From positions 21,671,990 through 21,735,989 of the forward strand of contig JAQNBH010000014.1 of NCBI GenBank assembly GCA_028752905.1: a stretch of 64,000 nucleotides of DNA, written 5' to 3'. Positions 45,020-55,370 of the stretch are shown in pieces. The DNA is from Cladorhizidae sp. MBARI D1340-BT2. Taxonomy: Eukaryota > Porifera > Demospongiae > Poecilosclerida > Cladorhizidae. Every line of letters starts with the position of its first letter. Within the stretch, counting starts at the first letter, position 1. The notes below the pieces were generated by a model. That model worked only from the letters and a program-made list of their open reading frames with translations. It was not told the origin of the DNA and ran no database searches. The translations under genes were made by a program, and so were the position numbers.

Positions 45020-46649
45020 GAAAGTAGGTCTTGATTTCGATTTAGTCTTGGTTCTCAGTGGACCGAGTTGTTGTTCTCAATTGTTCTTTGTTTGTCTTGT
45101 AAAACTTTTCTTGGTTTACATTTCCACTACACGTATTCACTCCAAACAAGCCTAGGGAGAGGTGCAAAGACTTAGGCCCCTGCTTGCTAATGTTTTCATC
45201 ACTTGGCTTTGCTAAATACCCATAAGGGCTGCATCCATCTTTCCCCCCCAAAAAAGAAAAAAAACTCAAGAGAAATGATCCTCTGGCCTCTCTAGCATCT
45301 CCTTGTCAGAATAACCAAAAGAACTAAATGCACTGATGAAAGTAGGATGAAAGTTACACAGCACTTTATAGCACTGTATCAATAATGTATTTGGAACAGT
45401 TCATCCAATGAGTGGGTGATGTTCTTTGTGGCTTTGTCTTTGCTAGCGACGAATGTTCCTGTGTCATGGATGATGACCAGAAGTTTGTATCGCTAAAAAC
45501 AGGTTCTAGAAGATGCTAGCTGGGCACGAATTGGTTTCACTATTGTGTATTGCTGTATGCATCAAGATGAAAACCAGCAATGCACCTGCCAAGTTGAGAG
45601 AGAGAGAGAAAACTTATTCCAGCATTGATAAGGCTGGGTTAGATAAAAAGGAGCACTTTATTAACCAAATGATGAATTGCACCTTGCACCATTGGCTGTT
45701 TGGCTTCTCGTAAAACGTTAGGGAATTTGTGATAGGAAGAGGACATTGCCACCATGAGAATCTTGCCAGTGTGCAGGCTTATAAAGACTAATAGACAAGA
45801 GTGGGAAGGACAAACACCTGGATGTAAACTAAAATATTAGAACAGCAATTCATTTCTTGGTTTGTCCCATCCTGTTTGATGCCATTTGAATTGCCTCAAG
45901 GAATGTTCTGGGATATGGAAGTCCCCACCTTCAATCTGCAGGCATTCCCTAGCAAGGTGCCCCAGAGCTTTGCCTTATGGGACAGACACAGAGTCCACCT
46001 CCATGGGCCAAAATACCAAATAAATAAACAAATAACACCAATTTGATGACCAGACAAAAAAATATATAATATTATAATCACCTTCTCAATAATCAACTTC
46101 AAATTTTATTTTATTTGACGTTTTGACTAGATGCTCTAGATCAGGAATAAAATTAATATACAGCTTCATTAGTACGAGAATAGCTAGAGAAGTATCATCC
46201 AGTATTCCATTGGTTCTAGCTACAAAAAAACAACTACAACTGAAACTCAAGTACTAGCTCGGACAGCTTGTAGGGATCAAGTAGAGTCCATGTTATATTA
46301 TAGCAAATATAACGGAAATAGTAAGTAAGAGGTGGAAACTTAGAGCATTAAACTCGTACTAAAATAACTCTACAGATATAACTCCAGTAGGAAGCTCTCA
46401 AAATAATGAACAAGTAACTGTAATTCAAATGTGCCCCGCTTTTTTTCCTACATGGTGGTCCTGCACGTGCCTCTCCTCGAGCTTAGTGTGCGATATGAAT
46501 GTAGCGAGCAAAAGCGCAGTGAGCGTTCAAACACTCTGTACTGTATGTTTCTTCGGTCAACAGTCATGTGTTGCACGTGCATTGGGTTTAAATGCAACAC
46601 TAAGTTTTGGGGGGCTTTTACTGTAGGACATGTATACCAAAAAACAGGA
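45020..46649. other. Gene-free stretch before gypsy element 2
   Basis: A related fragment of the small foldback lies at 46070-46140 (TAATCACCTTCTCAATAATC). No LTR matching 53402-53848 was found to the left of the gag gene. The rest is unrecognised. Confidence 0.5.
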
Positions 46650-46779
46650 AAAGGCTATCAAAAATCTCACTCCTTCAGACTCAGAAACGAGAAGAGAATC
46701 ACTCAAAAGAAGAGCATTCTGTGGAAGAGTCAACATCCTCCACACTTCTACTCTCTGAAGTGAGTGCCGCTCTGACCAC

Positions 46780-47800
46780 ATGTCTAACATGATGGCCATG
46801 TTCATGCAGATGCAGAAGGATAACAGAGAAGAGAGGAGACTGGCTGTGATAGATGCCAGATGACTAGAGGATTGACGCAGAAAAGAAGACAGATGGACTG
46901 ACCAGAAATGGTGGGCTGCACTCCTGACTGCCAATCAAGAAGTATAATAGTTTATTTCTGAGCTACGCAGTTTGTGGTACCAACCACGTGAGATAAGTAG
47001 TTTCTTGGTGTTCACCAGCTAACAAACCAGGTTATCGTTAACCCTCTCACCAGCAGCTAACAATACCCGTGTAGACACTGAGACACAACTCAAGGATGAG
47101 GAGCGCAGGAAAAAGAAATTGGAGACCATCCACCTAGACAGAGTTGCTGAGAGGCAGGATGCCAGGAGAGCCTTAGAGGGGATGCCAGAGAGCCTTAGAG
47201 AGAGAGAAAGAGGGCAGCATGTGGAACCCCAAACCAGGCACCTCTCAAGGACATGGAAGATCTGGAGACGTTCTTGAGTGTGTTTCAAAGTCATATGACC
47301 CCATTCAGGGTCCATTCAGACTATTGGACTGCCAATCTTCTGCCCCTGCAGGACCACACTTTACTCCGATTCCAGGAGCAGATACCCGCTGACTCCAAGT
47401 GCAACTACCAGGCAGTGAAGAAAGCCCTGATAGATCTGCATGGAATAACACCAAACCACTACAGAGTCAAATGGAGGGAACTGGGAAGTGTGCAAAAATA
47501 CCAATTAAGGGTATCTTCCACCTATGCCTGTGGGCCAAGGAGGCCACCTCGCGGATGGAGCTGGCAGACCTCATGACCAAGGAAAAGCTCTTGTCCACTT
47601 ACAAGATACCAAGGTTAAGATGTGGATCAGGACCAAAAACCCTACCAATACCAAGGAAGCTACATGGATGACAGACGACTTCATCCCCACAGTCAGCCGA
47701 AGCTGGAGGAGCCCAAGTACTGAAGCCACCCAGACGTCCCATGGTTCACCGGACCTAGTAACTGGAGCAGACAGAAGCCCAGAGGAGAGCTACTGAGACA
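46780..47800 (+). pseudogene. Gypsy element 2 gag
   Basis: N terminus with MMAMFMQMQKDNREERRLAV, KWWAALLTANQE, then a charged stretch and the capsid-like block MEDLETFLSVFQSHMTPFRV, DYWTANLLPLQ, CNYQAVKKALIDLHGITPNH and MELADLMTKEKLLS. The composition resembles SCAN-type capsid domains, as in the gag at 61.4 kb (AVMQDQQKQK, DDYLIAFERSM). Gag assembles the particle. Two or more frameshifts near 47500-47600. A short repeat (46946-47030) is inserted between the N-terminal part and the capsid block. Confidence 0.75.
46946..47050 (+). repeat. Short repeat shared with 58438-58520
   Basis: TTTATTTCTGAGCTACGC(A/T), GTTTGTGGT, ACCACGTGAGATAAGTA and, further on, TAACCCTCTCACC occur in the same order at both places. 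No inverted ends are visible. Confidence 0.7.
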
Positions 47801-47859
47801 AGGCTCTCCAAGACCAGACACCACATGGGATGAAAAGGGGACAAGTCACCCGAACTTTG

Positions 47860-48206
47860 ACCCAATCAAGGGGCTAGGTTACTTCCACTGTCAGGAATAT
47901 GGGCATGTGGCAGCTAAAGGCCCCAATAAGACATGGCTAGTGGTAACCATTCTTTTCTTATCCTCCCAGGTACTGAGGATGGAGCTCAAGTACAGAACCT
48001 ACTCATGGACACAGCATGTAATATTTCTCAGGTTCAGCTCTCAGAAGACTACCAGGATGAGGGACCCGTATTAATTATTGGGGCCAACCATGTGACCAGG
48101 AGTTAGTTACCCAACCACAACAGTCAGGCTGGGAGTCAAGAGAAAGACACTGTCACTGAGGATGACTGGTAATCTAAACATCCGCTTTCATGGCATCCTT
48201 GGGAGT
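47860..48206 (+). pseudogene. Gypsy element 2 zinc knuckle and protease
   Basis: YFHCQEYGHVAAKGPN near 47890 is a CCHC knuckle with first and last Cys lost. VQNLLMDTACNISQVQLSED near 47995 carries the aspartic protease DT(G/A) triad, with Ala in place of Gly. The protease would cleave the polyprotein. HGIL at the end is cut by the hAT insertion at 48207; the frame resumes after 50368 with RTDVC. Confidence 0.75.
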
Positions 48207-50368
48207 CATGAGTTCTTAACCTGGGGTCCATGGATGGGATTTAGGTGGTCCATGAACTAGGTACACAACATAACTAAAATATATAGATTTAATGGTCATA
48301 ATTTGTGGAGGACCCTAAGGTGAAGCCCAGGAGTAAGAAATATCTAATTTCCACAAAGTGGTAACAAACTTTCTGAATCTAAGCATTACCACCTGTTTAA
48401 ATATGGTGGTGACCAAATATGTGGGTTATTTGTCTCATCACACTTCATTCAGGGTTCCATTTACTGCAGCCCTGATCCATAATTTAATTAACTTTCACTA
48501 GCTTTTTATCTAGCTCAGCTTGAACACAAAAAATGTAAAAGAAAAGGAAGTACAATGAAGACTATGTAGCCTTTGGTTTTACTTGCATCACTGAGTGTGA
48601 TGGACACAAAAGCCAGAGTTCTTGCCAATGGAATCATGAAGCCAACAAAGTTGAAGGAGCACCTCATATCTGTACATCCTGAAAATGTATAAGAGAGCTC
48701 GATTTGAGAAGGCTGGGACTTTGCCAAAACTTGGATTTGCCGCAACGCAAAAGCCTTGTCTTGCAGCTTCTTAACAAGGTTGCTTATCAGATTGCCAAAG
48801 AAAAGAAGCTGCACACAATTAAGGAGACTTTAGTGAAGCCATGTGCACTGGATATGGTTGAGCTGGTTTGTGGATTGGAGCAGAGGAAGAAAATCGAAGC
48901 AATCCCTTTGTCAAATGACGTCATACATTCCAGAATAGTTGATACGTCTTCTAATATTTTGAGCAAGTCATGGAAGAGTTGGCAGCTACACCATTTCAAT
49001 TCAGTATGTAACTGGATGAAAGTGCTGACATTTCTTAGTGTAGTTAACTATTTGCTTTTGTCTGTTATGTTCATGCTGATGCCTTTAAAGAGGAAATCCT
49101 ATTTTGTGAGCTACTATTGGAAACAACAAAAGCCATTGACATATTTGTTATGGTGAAAAGTTTCTTTGCCAAAGGTTTTGACTGGAAGAAACATTTGGGT
49201 ACTTTATGCACAGATGGAGCACCTACAATGCTTAGTAACACATCTGGTTTGGCTGCTTTAGTGAAGAAAGAAGCTCCTCACGTCATTGTCAACAGTTTTC
49301 TACATCGCCATACAGTCATCAAAAACTCTGCCAACAATCCTGAAAGATGTATTGTCCGCTGCAGTGAAAGTTGTCAACTTTATCAGAGCCAGGGCTCTGA
49401 ATCGTCTTTTCAAGATGTTTTGTCAAGAACATGAAGTTCTTCTTTACCACACAGAAGTCTGCTGGCTTTCCAGAGGACAAATTTTGAAGTGTTTGATGGA
49501 ACTTAGGGCAGAAGTTTCATTTTTTTTGTAAGAAAAGAATGCCCCACTCTCTGAACAATTTGAAAGGGAGGAGTTCATATATGGCTTGGCTTATTTGGCA
49601 GATTTCTTTGGCCATATGAATGAGGTGTGTCTTTCGATAAGGCCAAGCATTCACCATTATGGATGTTGCTGAAAGACTATAAGCTTTTTTGGTCAAACTG
49701 CCACTTTGGAAGAGGAGACTTGAGGAAGTGCTTCTGCCAAGTGGAGTAGAGAGAGAGAAAGCGCTGTCGGTTTCTCTGCACACAGAAATGTGCAGACACC
49801 TGGAAACCCTGCAGAACTCTTTCAATAGTTACTTCTGCTCAGATGACCTAAAAGTCGAGGCATGGATTCGTAATCCTTTCCTTGCTGACATTAATCAAAT
49901 TAGTAATGCAGACCTTGCCAAAGATGATCTTATCGACTTGAGAACAAAAGAAATGATACGGTTTGAATTCAACACAAAATGCCTTGGAGATTTTTGGTGC
50001 TCCTTAACACAAGGCTATACTCACCTAGCAAAGAGGGCTATGGGGGCTTTGATACCATTTTCAACCACACTAAAAGTAGAAATCGATTGTTGCCTTATCA
50101 AAGACAACTCCAGAATTTCAACTTCTAATTCATAACAAACAGCAACAACCTTCGCATTGAAATGTATTTTAGAGTGTACATGAATAATCTTTTTCTTTTT
50201 TTAAACTTTTTTGATTCACTTTTTTGATTCAGACCTAATGTATATATGTTAAGGAAATCACCAATACATTCTTTCCAAATTGTTTATTGCATTTTTCTGG
50301 GGAGGGGTCCGTAGCTTTTGCCACACTAACAAAAGGGTCCATGACTAAAAAAAGGTTAAGAACCCCTG
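48207..50368 (+). mobile_element. hAT element 3 (ZBED5/SCAND3-like), nested in gypsy 2
   Basis: A 2162-bp element with ends CATGAGTTCTTAACC and, read from the right, CAGGGGTTCTTAACC, followed by GGTCCATG-type sequence on both sides. The right target copy is CTTAGGAC (50369-50376); the left counterpart CTTGGGAG, one base from the end, matches at 6 of 8. The interrupted protease frame reads through when the element is ignored, which fixes the insertion point. Confidence 0.9.
48533..50135 (+). pseudogene. ZBED5/SCAND3-like hAT transposase
   Basis: Starts with KKRKYNEDYVAFGFTC after a stop-bearing start codon; then KVAYQIAKEKKLHTIKETLV, KPCALDMVELVCGLEQRKK, IPLSNDVIHSRIVD, ETTKAIDIFVMVKSFFAKG, LCTDGAPTMLSNTSGLAALV, KKEAPHVIV, EHEVLLYHTEVCWLSRGQIL, VWIRNPFL-like WIRNPFLADIN, DDLIDLRTKEMIRFEFNTKC, FWCSLTQGYTHLAKRAMGAL and IPFSTT. 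This is the hAT group from which vertebrate ZBED5, ZBED8 and SCAND3 domains derive. The BED finger is degraded, and at least four frameshifts or stops are visible. Confidence 0.85.
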
Positions 50369-50949
50369 CTTAGGACAGATGTATGTAACTTATTTGCTTT
50401 AGTCACTTGTAGAGGTCCATGGATCCAGAAGGCAACAGTCCACAAGTGCCCTTGCAGGTGATATCTATCGCAAGCTTATTAATGCTAAGAAGTCTCTTTC
50501 CAAGGACTCCAATGAGGACTCCACTACCTCCTCCAGAGACGAGAGGGCATCCACAGAGAGGCAGTCCATACTCAGACTCGGAGTCGCAACCCCCATCCTC
50601 CGACAATAACCTACCCACTCCGACACCAGTGAATACATCAGAGGGTGATATCAGCAGCTCACACCTTCAACCACCAGATGTCGTGACTTACCAGCTCTTA
50701 GCGATGACCTTTTCCAGCAGGTGTCTGCTGAGAACAAAGTATCATGGAACCAGAATACAATGAATCATCCTAGCCCTAGCCCATCACCACCTGGGGACAG
50801 CCAGTGACATTGAATAGTGGACCAGCTCAGCTACAGGAAGCTCAGAGCACTGACTCTTCACTGGAGATCGTTCGAAGGAAGTGCAAGTCACCAGTGGCTC
50901 CCTTCTTAATCCGGGAGGGAATCCTATGCCGAAGTTGAAGCCCACCAAA
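50369..50949 (+). pseudogene. Gypsy element 2, linker between protease and integrase
   Basis: Continues the protease frame (TDVCNLFALVTCRGPW) and then becomes a low-complexity Pro/Ser/Thr-rich region without domain. It ends with the codons for SLEIVRRKCKSPVAPFLIRE and GILCR, the start of the integrase zinc-finger region. Stops occur. Confidence 0.6.
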
Positions 50950-52030
50950 AGAGAATGAGAATGTGAATCAACTCATCCTACCTGCACTGAGAGATGGCCT
51001 ACCTGGCACACTGGGCGGGATACTTTCCGCAGAAGACGGACAACAAATACGATCCTCCACCATTTCTTCTGGCCGGGTGTGTGCTGAGATGTCGCAGAAA
51101 TGTGCAAGAGATGCCAGACGTGCCAGAAGACAGCTCAAGGAGCACCTGAAAGGTACCACTTGTACCCCTTCCTATTATATATATCCCGTTCCGTAAGATA
51201 GCAATGACATCTTTGGACACCTGTCCACCACAGAGGATACCCACAAATATCAAAGACAACTCCAGAATTTCAACTTCTAAATCATACCCAGAAGCCATAC
51301 GCCTGCACACCACAAGAAGTACGGATGTAGCAGAAGTTCTAGTCAAGTTCTTCTCTTGGGTCGGACTAACAGAGGACATATTAACCAACTATGGTACCAA
51401 ATTTTGCAGTCAACTCATGGAGGAATTGTACCGACTATTTGGTATCTGCTCCACCAAGATGTCAGCATACCATCCAGAAACTGACAGAATGGTGGAGCAG
51501 TACAATGCCCACCTCAAGAGTGGCCTGAGAAAATACATCCAGATGTTCGGTGGTCAATGGCATAAATCATTTCCATATCTCTTTATTTACATTCCGAGAG
51601 CTCCAACACAGCTCTACTGGGTTCAGTCCCTTTGAACTGGTGTAAAGCAGGAATCCCCAAGATCCCGTGAATGCCCTGTGCGAAGCATGGCAGGAACCCT
51701 CGGACTGCCACGAGAGTGTAGTGTCCTACCTTCTCTCCACCTATGCCAGGTTGAAGGTGGTGAAAATCTGGCCAAGACCACAGAAGAGTGTTCTAAACAA
51801 GTGATGAAGGTGTGGCACGACAGAAAGGCCAGGGACAGGGTTTTCATCGGGTTTTCATGGTATATTACCTGGTGCTGGTCCAACTACCCTCTCCTACAAA
51901 AAAAATTGATGGCTAAATGGCAGGACTCTTTACCCATCACTGAAGTACTCTCACCTATGACATACAAGGTCAAGGTGGCGAAATCAAGGAAGCCGGTAAG
52001 GACATTACACTTCAACATGCTCACCAAATA
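50950..52030 (+). pseudogene. Gypsy element 2 integrase
   Basis: Degraded HHCC finger (AHWAGYFPQKTDNK, CKRCQTCQKTAQGAPE across frames), the first catalytic block around NDIFGHLSTTEDTHKY, then YPEAIRLHTTRSTDVAEVLV, LTNYGTKFCSQLMEELYRLF, AYHPETDRMVEQYNAHLKSG and the tail VAKSRKPVRTLHFNMLTK. The second catalytic Asp (usual LTDQGTNF) is Asn here. Between HKY and YPEAI the expected residues are replaced by a 37-bp stretch copied from the hAT end (see findings). Integrase inserts the cDNA into the genome; this one is dead. Confidence 0.8.
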
Positions 52031-52269
52031 GGAGTCTCCATCTGCAGTCTTCCTCCACAGCTTGGCTGCCAACTCAACCCCTGAGCTACTCAACACCCAG
52101 ACAGAGGAGCTGAGCAAACTCCTTATCCAACACTACCATGTATTCAATCAGGAGTGACAGGCTTTACCTTGATCAAGATTGATACATGTGAGTCCGCCCC
52201 CATTAGTTCACCACTTACCATCTTCCCTAGGCTCGTGTGGAAACAGTCAAGCAGAGATAGTGGCTATGC

Positions 52270-53340
52270 TGAGAGCGGAGCTCATTGAGGTCAGCTGGAG
52301 CTTGTGCATATCCCCCATTGTACTCGTCCCTAAGAAGGATGGATTATAGTAAGTTGAATGTAGTGACCCGTCTGGACCCCTTTCCTATGCCTAGGGTTGA
52401 GGAACTGTTGGATGGCCTGGTTCGAGCAGGATACATCACGATGTTGGATCTGACCAAGGGGCATTGGCAGGTGCCAGTGGCAGAGGGATCACGGGAGAAG
52501 ACAGCTTTCACGACACCCTTTGGAAAGTACCACTTCTCCGTGATGGCCTTCGGCCTGGTAGGGGCACCTGCCACTTTCCAATGGCTCATGAACTCGCTGG
52601 TCGGTGATCTGGCATGCATGCAGCTGCCTACATGAACGATCTTATCAGTAAAGGTGGCCAAGTGCTAATTTGGAATATATGAGTGTGTCTACCTCAACCA
52701 CAGAGTCGGCTGTGGACAGATTAAACCAGACATCGCCAAGATCCAGGCCTTACCAAGACTTCCTGCTATCCTGAACCAAGAAAGATGTCTGTGCATTTTT
52801 TTGGACCAGTGGGCTACTACCATCATTTTGTGCCAAACTATGTGACCAACTATGTGACCACTGCGACACACCTATCAGACCTCACCTGCAAGGAGAAACC
52901 CAACCAGATACAGTGGGAGCACATACATCAAGAGGCTTTCGATGCATTGAAGAAGGCTCTATCATCTGACGCCGTCCTCCAAGGACTGGACTACGAATGC
53001 CTGTTCACCCTCCAGTCGGATGCTGTATACCGGCTATACTCAGAAAACACTCTGACGCTAATGGAGATCGCCCCGTGGCATTTCACTCAGCAGCCGTGAG
53101 CGCAAATATGCGACTGCAGAGTGCGAGTGTCGGCGATTGTGGATGGTGTCCAACACTTCGAGGTATACCTAACTGGTGTGAACTTCATCATCATCACAGA
53201 CCACAGCGACCACCGATACCTTCACCACATGAACGTATCGGTGGGCAGACTGATGAGAAGGGTCCCTCCACCTTCAGCCATTCTGTTTCACTATCACCAC
53301 CAATGGTAACGGCAACCACTAATGGACTATCCAGGCAGGC
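52270..53340 (+). pseudogene. Gypsy element 2 reverse transcriptase and RNase H
   Basis: RT: LNVVTRLDPFPMPRVEELLD, AGYITMLDLTKGHWQVPVAE (first catalytic Asp), KTAFTTPFGKYHFSVMAFGL, VGAPATFQWLMNSLVGDL; the YMDD-box region is broken near 52620 (CLHER in frame, a remnant of AYMDD-like codons). Then HRVGCGQIKPDIAKIQALP, FFGPVGYYHHFVPNYV, and RNase H pieces TILSVK, TLRMPVHPPVGC (shifted frame) and VYLTGVNFIIITDHSDHRYL. Several frameshifts. The tail ends in a purine tract at 53384-53401. Confidence 0.85.
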
Positions 53341-53469
53341 CTGAAAGGATGACATCATTGAAGATCCAACCCCAGTCTCGCTGCAGGAGGGGGAGGGGTG
53401 GAGTGTCGGTAACCGCATCCCTAGTGGTCCCATGACAACACTTGCTGAGAGAACAGCATGAACTATTAT

Positions 53470-53508
53470 AAAACACCTTCTCAATAAAAATTGTAGAAGG
53501 TGATTTTA
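53470..53508. mobile_element. Miniature foldback with 12-bp duplication
   Basis: AAAACACCTTCTCAATAAAA and TTGTAGAAGGTGATTTTA pair as inverted arms. ATGAACTATTAT stands at 53458-53469 and 53509-53520. Ends resemble those of the insertion at 34152-34295. Confidence 0.7.
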
Positions 53509-53653
53509 ATGAACTATTATGGTTATAACCAGTAGTAGTAGTATAGCATATAAGTGATAGAATGCACACTAGTAGACCGATTGGTTAGACTTCTAGACTG
53601 ATTAGATAAGCTTATTACCATATAAGGCCTGACTAGGACTATGGCTGGTAATC

Positions 53654-53662
53654 TATTTAAAG
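53654..53662 (+). promoter_or_regulatory. TATA-like box in the LTR
   Basis: TATTTAAAG lies about 250 bp into the LTR, as expected for the U3 promoter. Confidence 0.45.
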
Positions 53663-53849
53663 GAGCCAGCTTAGTGGCACAGGGAGAGTCAGCTCAGACT
53701 GAGGGATTTAAAAGTCTTCTATTATATTTTAATCTCTGGTCAGATACGCTTACTGGTTAGGATCCCTAACACACACAGCTCAGCTATCTACATTACAACT
53801 TCCTTCTCTTTTTCTAGCTAATTTGGGGTTGTACTGTATCTGTCACACC

Positions 53850-54265
53850 CAGGTTATTCAAAAGAATGCTTGCAGTTAATGAGAGGATCTTCTTGAGACT
53901 ATTCCATGATACATGTAGATGGAACCTTCTAACTTTTTGAAATTATTGGTTGAACATAATTGAAGACACTGGAAAACAAGTAGTGAATTGGCCTAATTTA
54001 GAACAAATGATTGTGATTGTATCTAGAAATATAATTGTACCGAGCCAAGCGCTTTTTGGTACAGCACGTGGCTATCATGTTTAACCAAAATATGCCACCC
54101 CACTTTACTTGAGCATCTGTACACATTTGATAATCTGGTACCACCCCTCCCCACCCCACTCTCGTACTCTCAAAATGCACCAAATAATTTATTATCCCTA
54201 AGGAGTTTACTACTTCATGGTAGATAACGAATTAATTTTTTCTTTCTCAACTAATCACTTGCTAC
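53850..54265. other. Gene-free stretch
   Basis: Nothing recognised. Confidence 0.4.
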
Positions 54266-54269
54266 TTAA

Positions 54270-55212
54270 GGGGGGAATCGACCATTTTGTGGGGTTTTTT
54301 CCTTCTTTTTTTCTTTCTTTCATCAATCTATACCTTCACTATTAAATTAGCTGCATTTCAAGTTTCAACATTTTATTGTCAACCATTCTTGAGTTATGAT
54401 ACTTTTTATCCTCCCATTTCATTGCAACTCTGCGCAATGAACAAGAAGAAGCCTGAATAAACGCAGTAAGTTGGATTGTTCATAATATAATAAGCGTTCA
54501 TGGCCAAGACTTGAAACTTGGCTAAAATATCGCTCAGTCATTTCCGCGCTATCTGCGCAAAGTGGGGTACAAACGTCTGCTCCTGCGCATGCCACGTTCT
54601 TTCTCAGTTCCCAGCTTTGATCGAACCTGTGTGATTTCTAGTGCGATTCTAAAGCTACTATCATGCACTTTTCAAACTGATTTATTATGAAATGTAATTT
54701 CATGTAGTGACATCACATGATACCGTGTAACTCATTCAATTTTTGTCTGTAGTAAATAATTTTTATATATTATGAAAGCTCTTGCATTACTCCTTCTTTT
54801 CAATTGACAAATTATCAATCCAGTCATTTTCTGATGAGATATTCAGTCTGACAGCATTTCTGACAGCATTATGACCGGATAAAAATGAAATTGGGGATGT
54901 TGGGTCATTAGAATAATGGTGTTGCAATAAACTAGGACTGAAACATGGGGAAACCACAAAGGTCCTTTAAAATGTTTAGATGCACTCCTGTACCCAAACC
55001 AAAGGTCTTCAACACTTGCTATTTATGGTGATATTAGAGTGATCACAGATACCTATTTTGAATTGATAGTTTTTTAAAATTTTTTTAAATTCAATCATTG
55101 GAAAGCACCTAGAATGAGCTACATTTTGAGACCATAATCTTTGGAAATGGATTAAGCATTCAATAGTTATGACACGTTTTTTTTTAAACCCACAAAATGG
55201 TCGATTCCCCCC
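54270..55212. mobile_element. TTAA-flanked element with G6 ends (A)
   Basis: A 943-bp element. TTAA flanks both sides (54266-54269 and 55213-55216). The ends are perfect inverted copies for 24 bp, starting GGGGGGAATCGACCATTTTG, then TGGG. The interior is AT-rich with no coding frame. The duplication fits piggyBac, Kolobok or Sola3, but the G-rich terminus is not that of piggyBac. Non-autonomous. Confidence 0.85.
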
Positions 55213-55370
55213 TTAAACATAAAACCAAGCACACCATTCGTACCCACAAACACATCATTACAACTCGAAGTACAAGTGTAAAGCTAGCTTGCTACAGATC
55301 AGGACAGTTTAGAGAGAAATTGCATATTTTTTTCCCGTGTGTTACTCCAGCTCTAAACCTGGCCCTATGT

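Larger units (their letters stand above)
46650..53848 (+). mobile_element. Ty3/gypsy element 2, integrase before reverse transcriptase
   Basis: Relic with, in order, gag (46650-47800), zinc knuckle and protease (47860-48206), an hAT insertion (48207-50368), integrase (50950-51640), reverse transcriptase and RNase H (52330-53330), purine tract and 3' LTR (53402-53848). The usual Ty3/gypsy order has integrase last; integrase ahead of RT is the arrangement described for Gmr1-like elements. The 5' LTR was not identified. Confidence 0.8.
53402..53848 (+). repeat. 3' LTR of gypsy element 2
   Basis: Follows the purine tract GGAGGGGGAGGGGTGGAG. Starts TGTCGGTAACCGC and probably ends near CTGTATCTGTCACA. 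It contains a TATTTAAAG box at 53654 and a 39-bp insertion with 12-bp duplication at 53470-53508. The right boundary is an estimate because no second LTR copy is available. Confidence 0.65.

Noticed and set aside
45841..46020. Possible minus-strand exon reading LPYPRTFLEAIQMASN
   Set aside because: Interrupted by stops upstream, and no consensus acceptor or donor encloses it.
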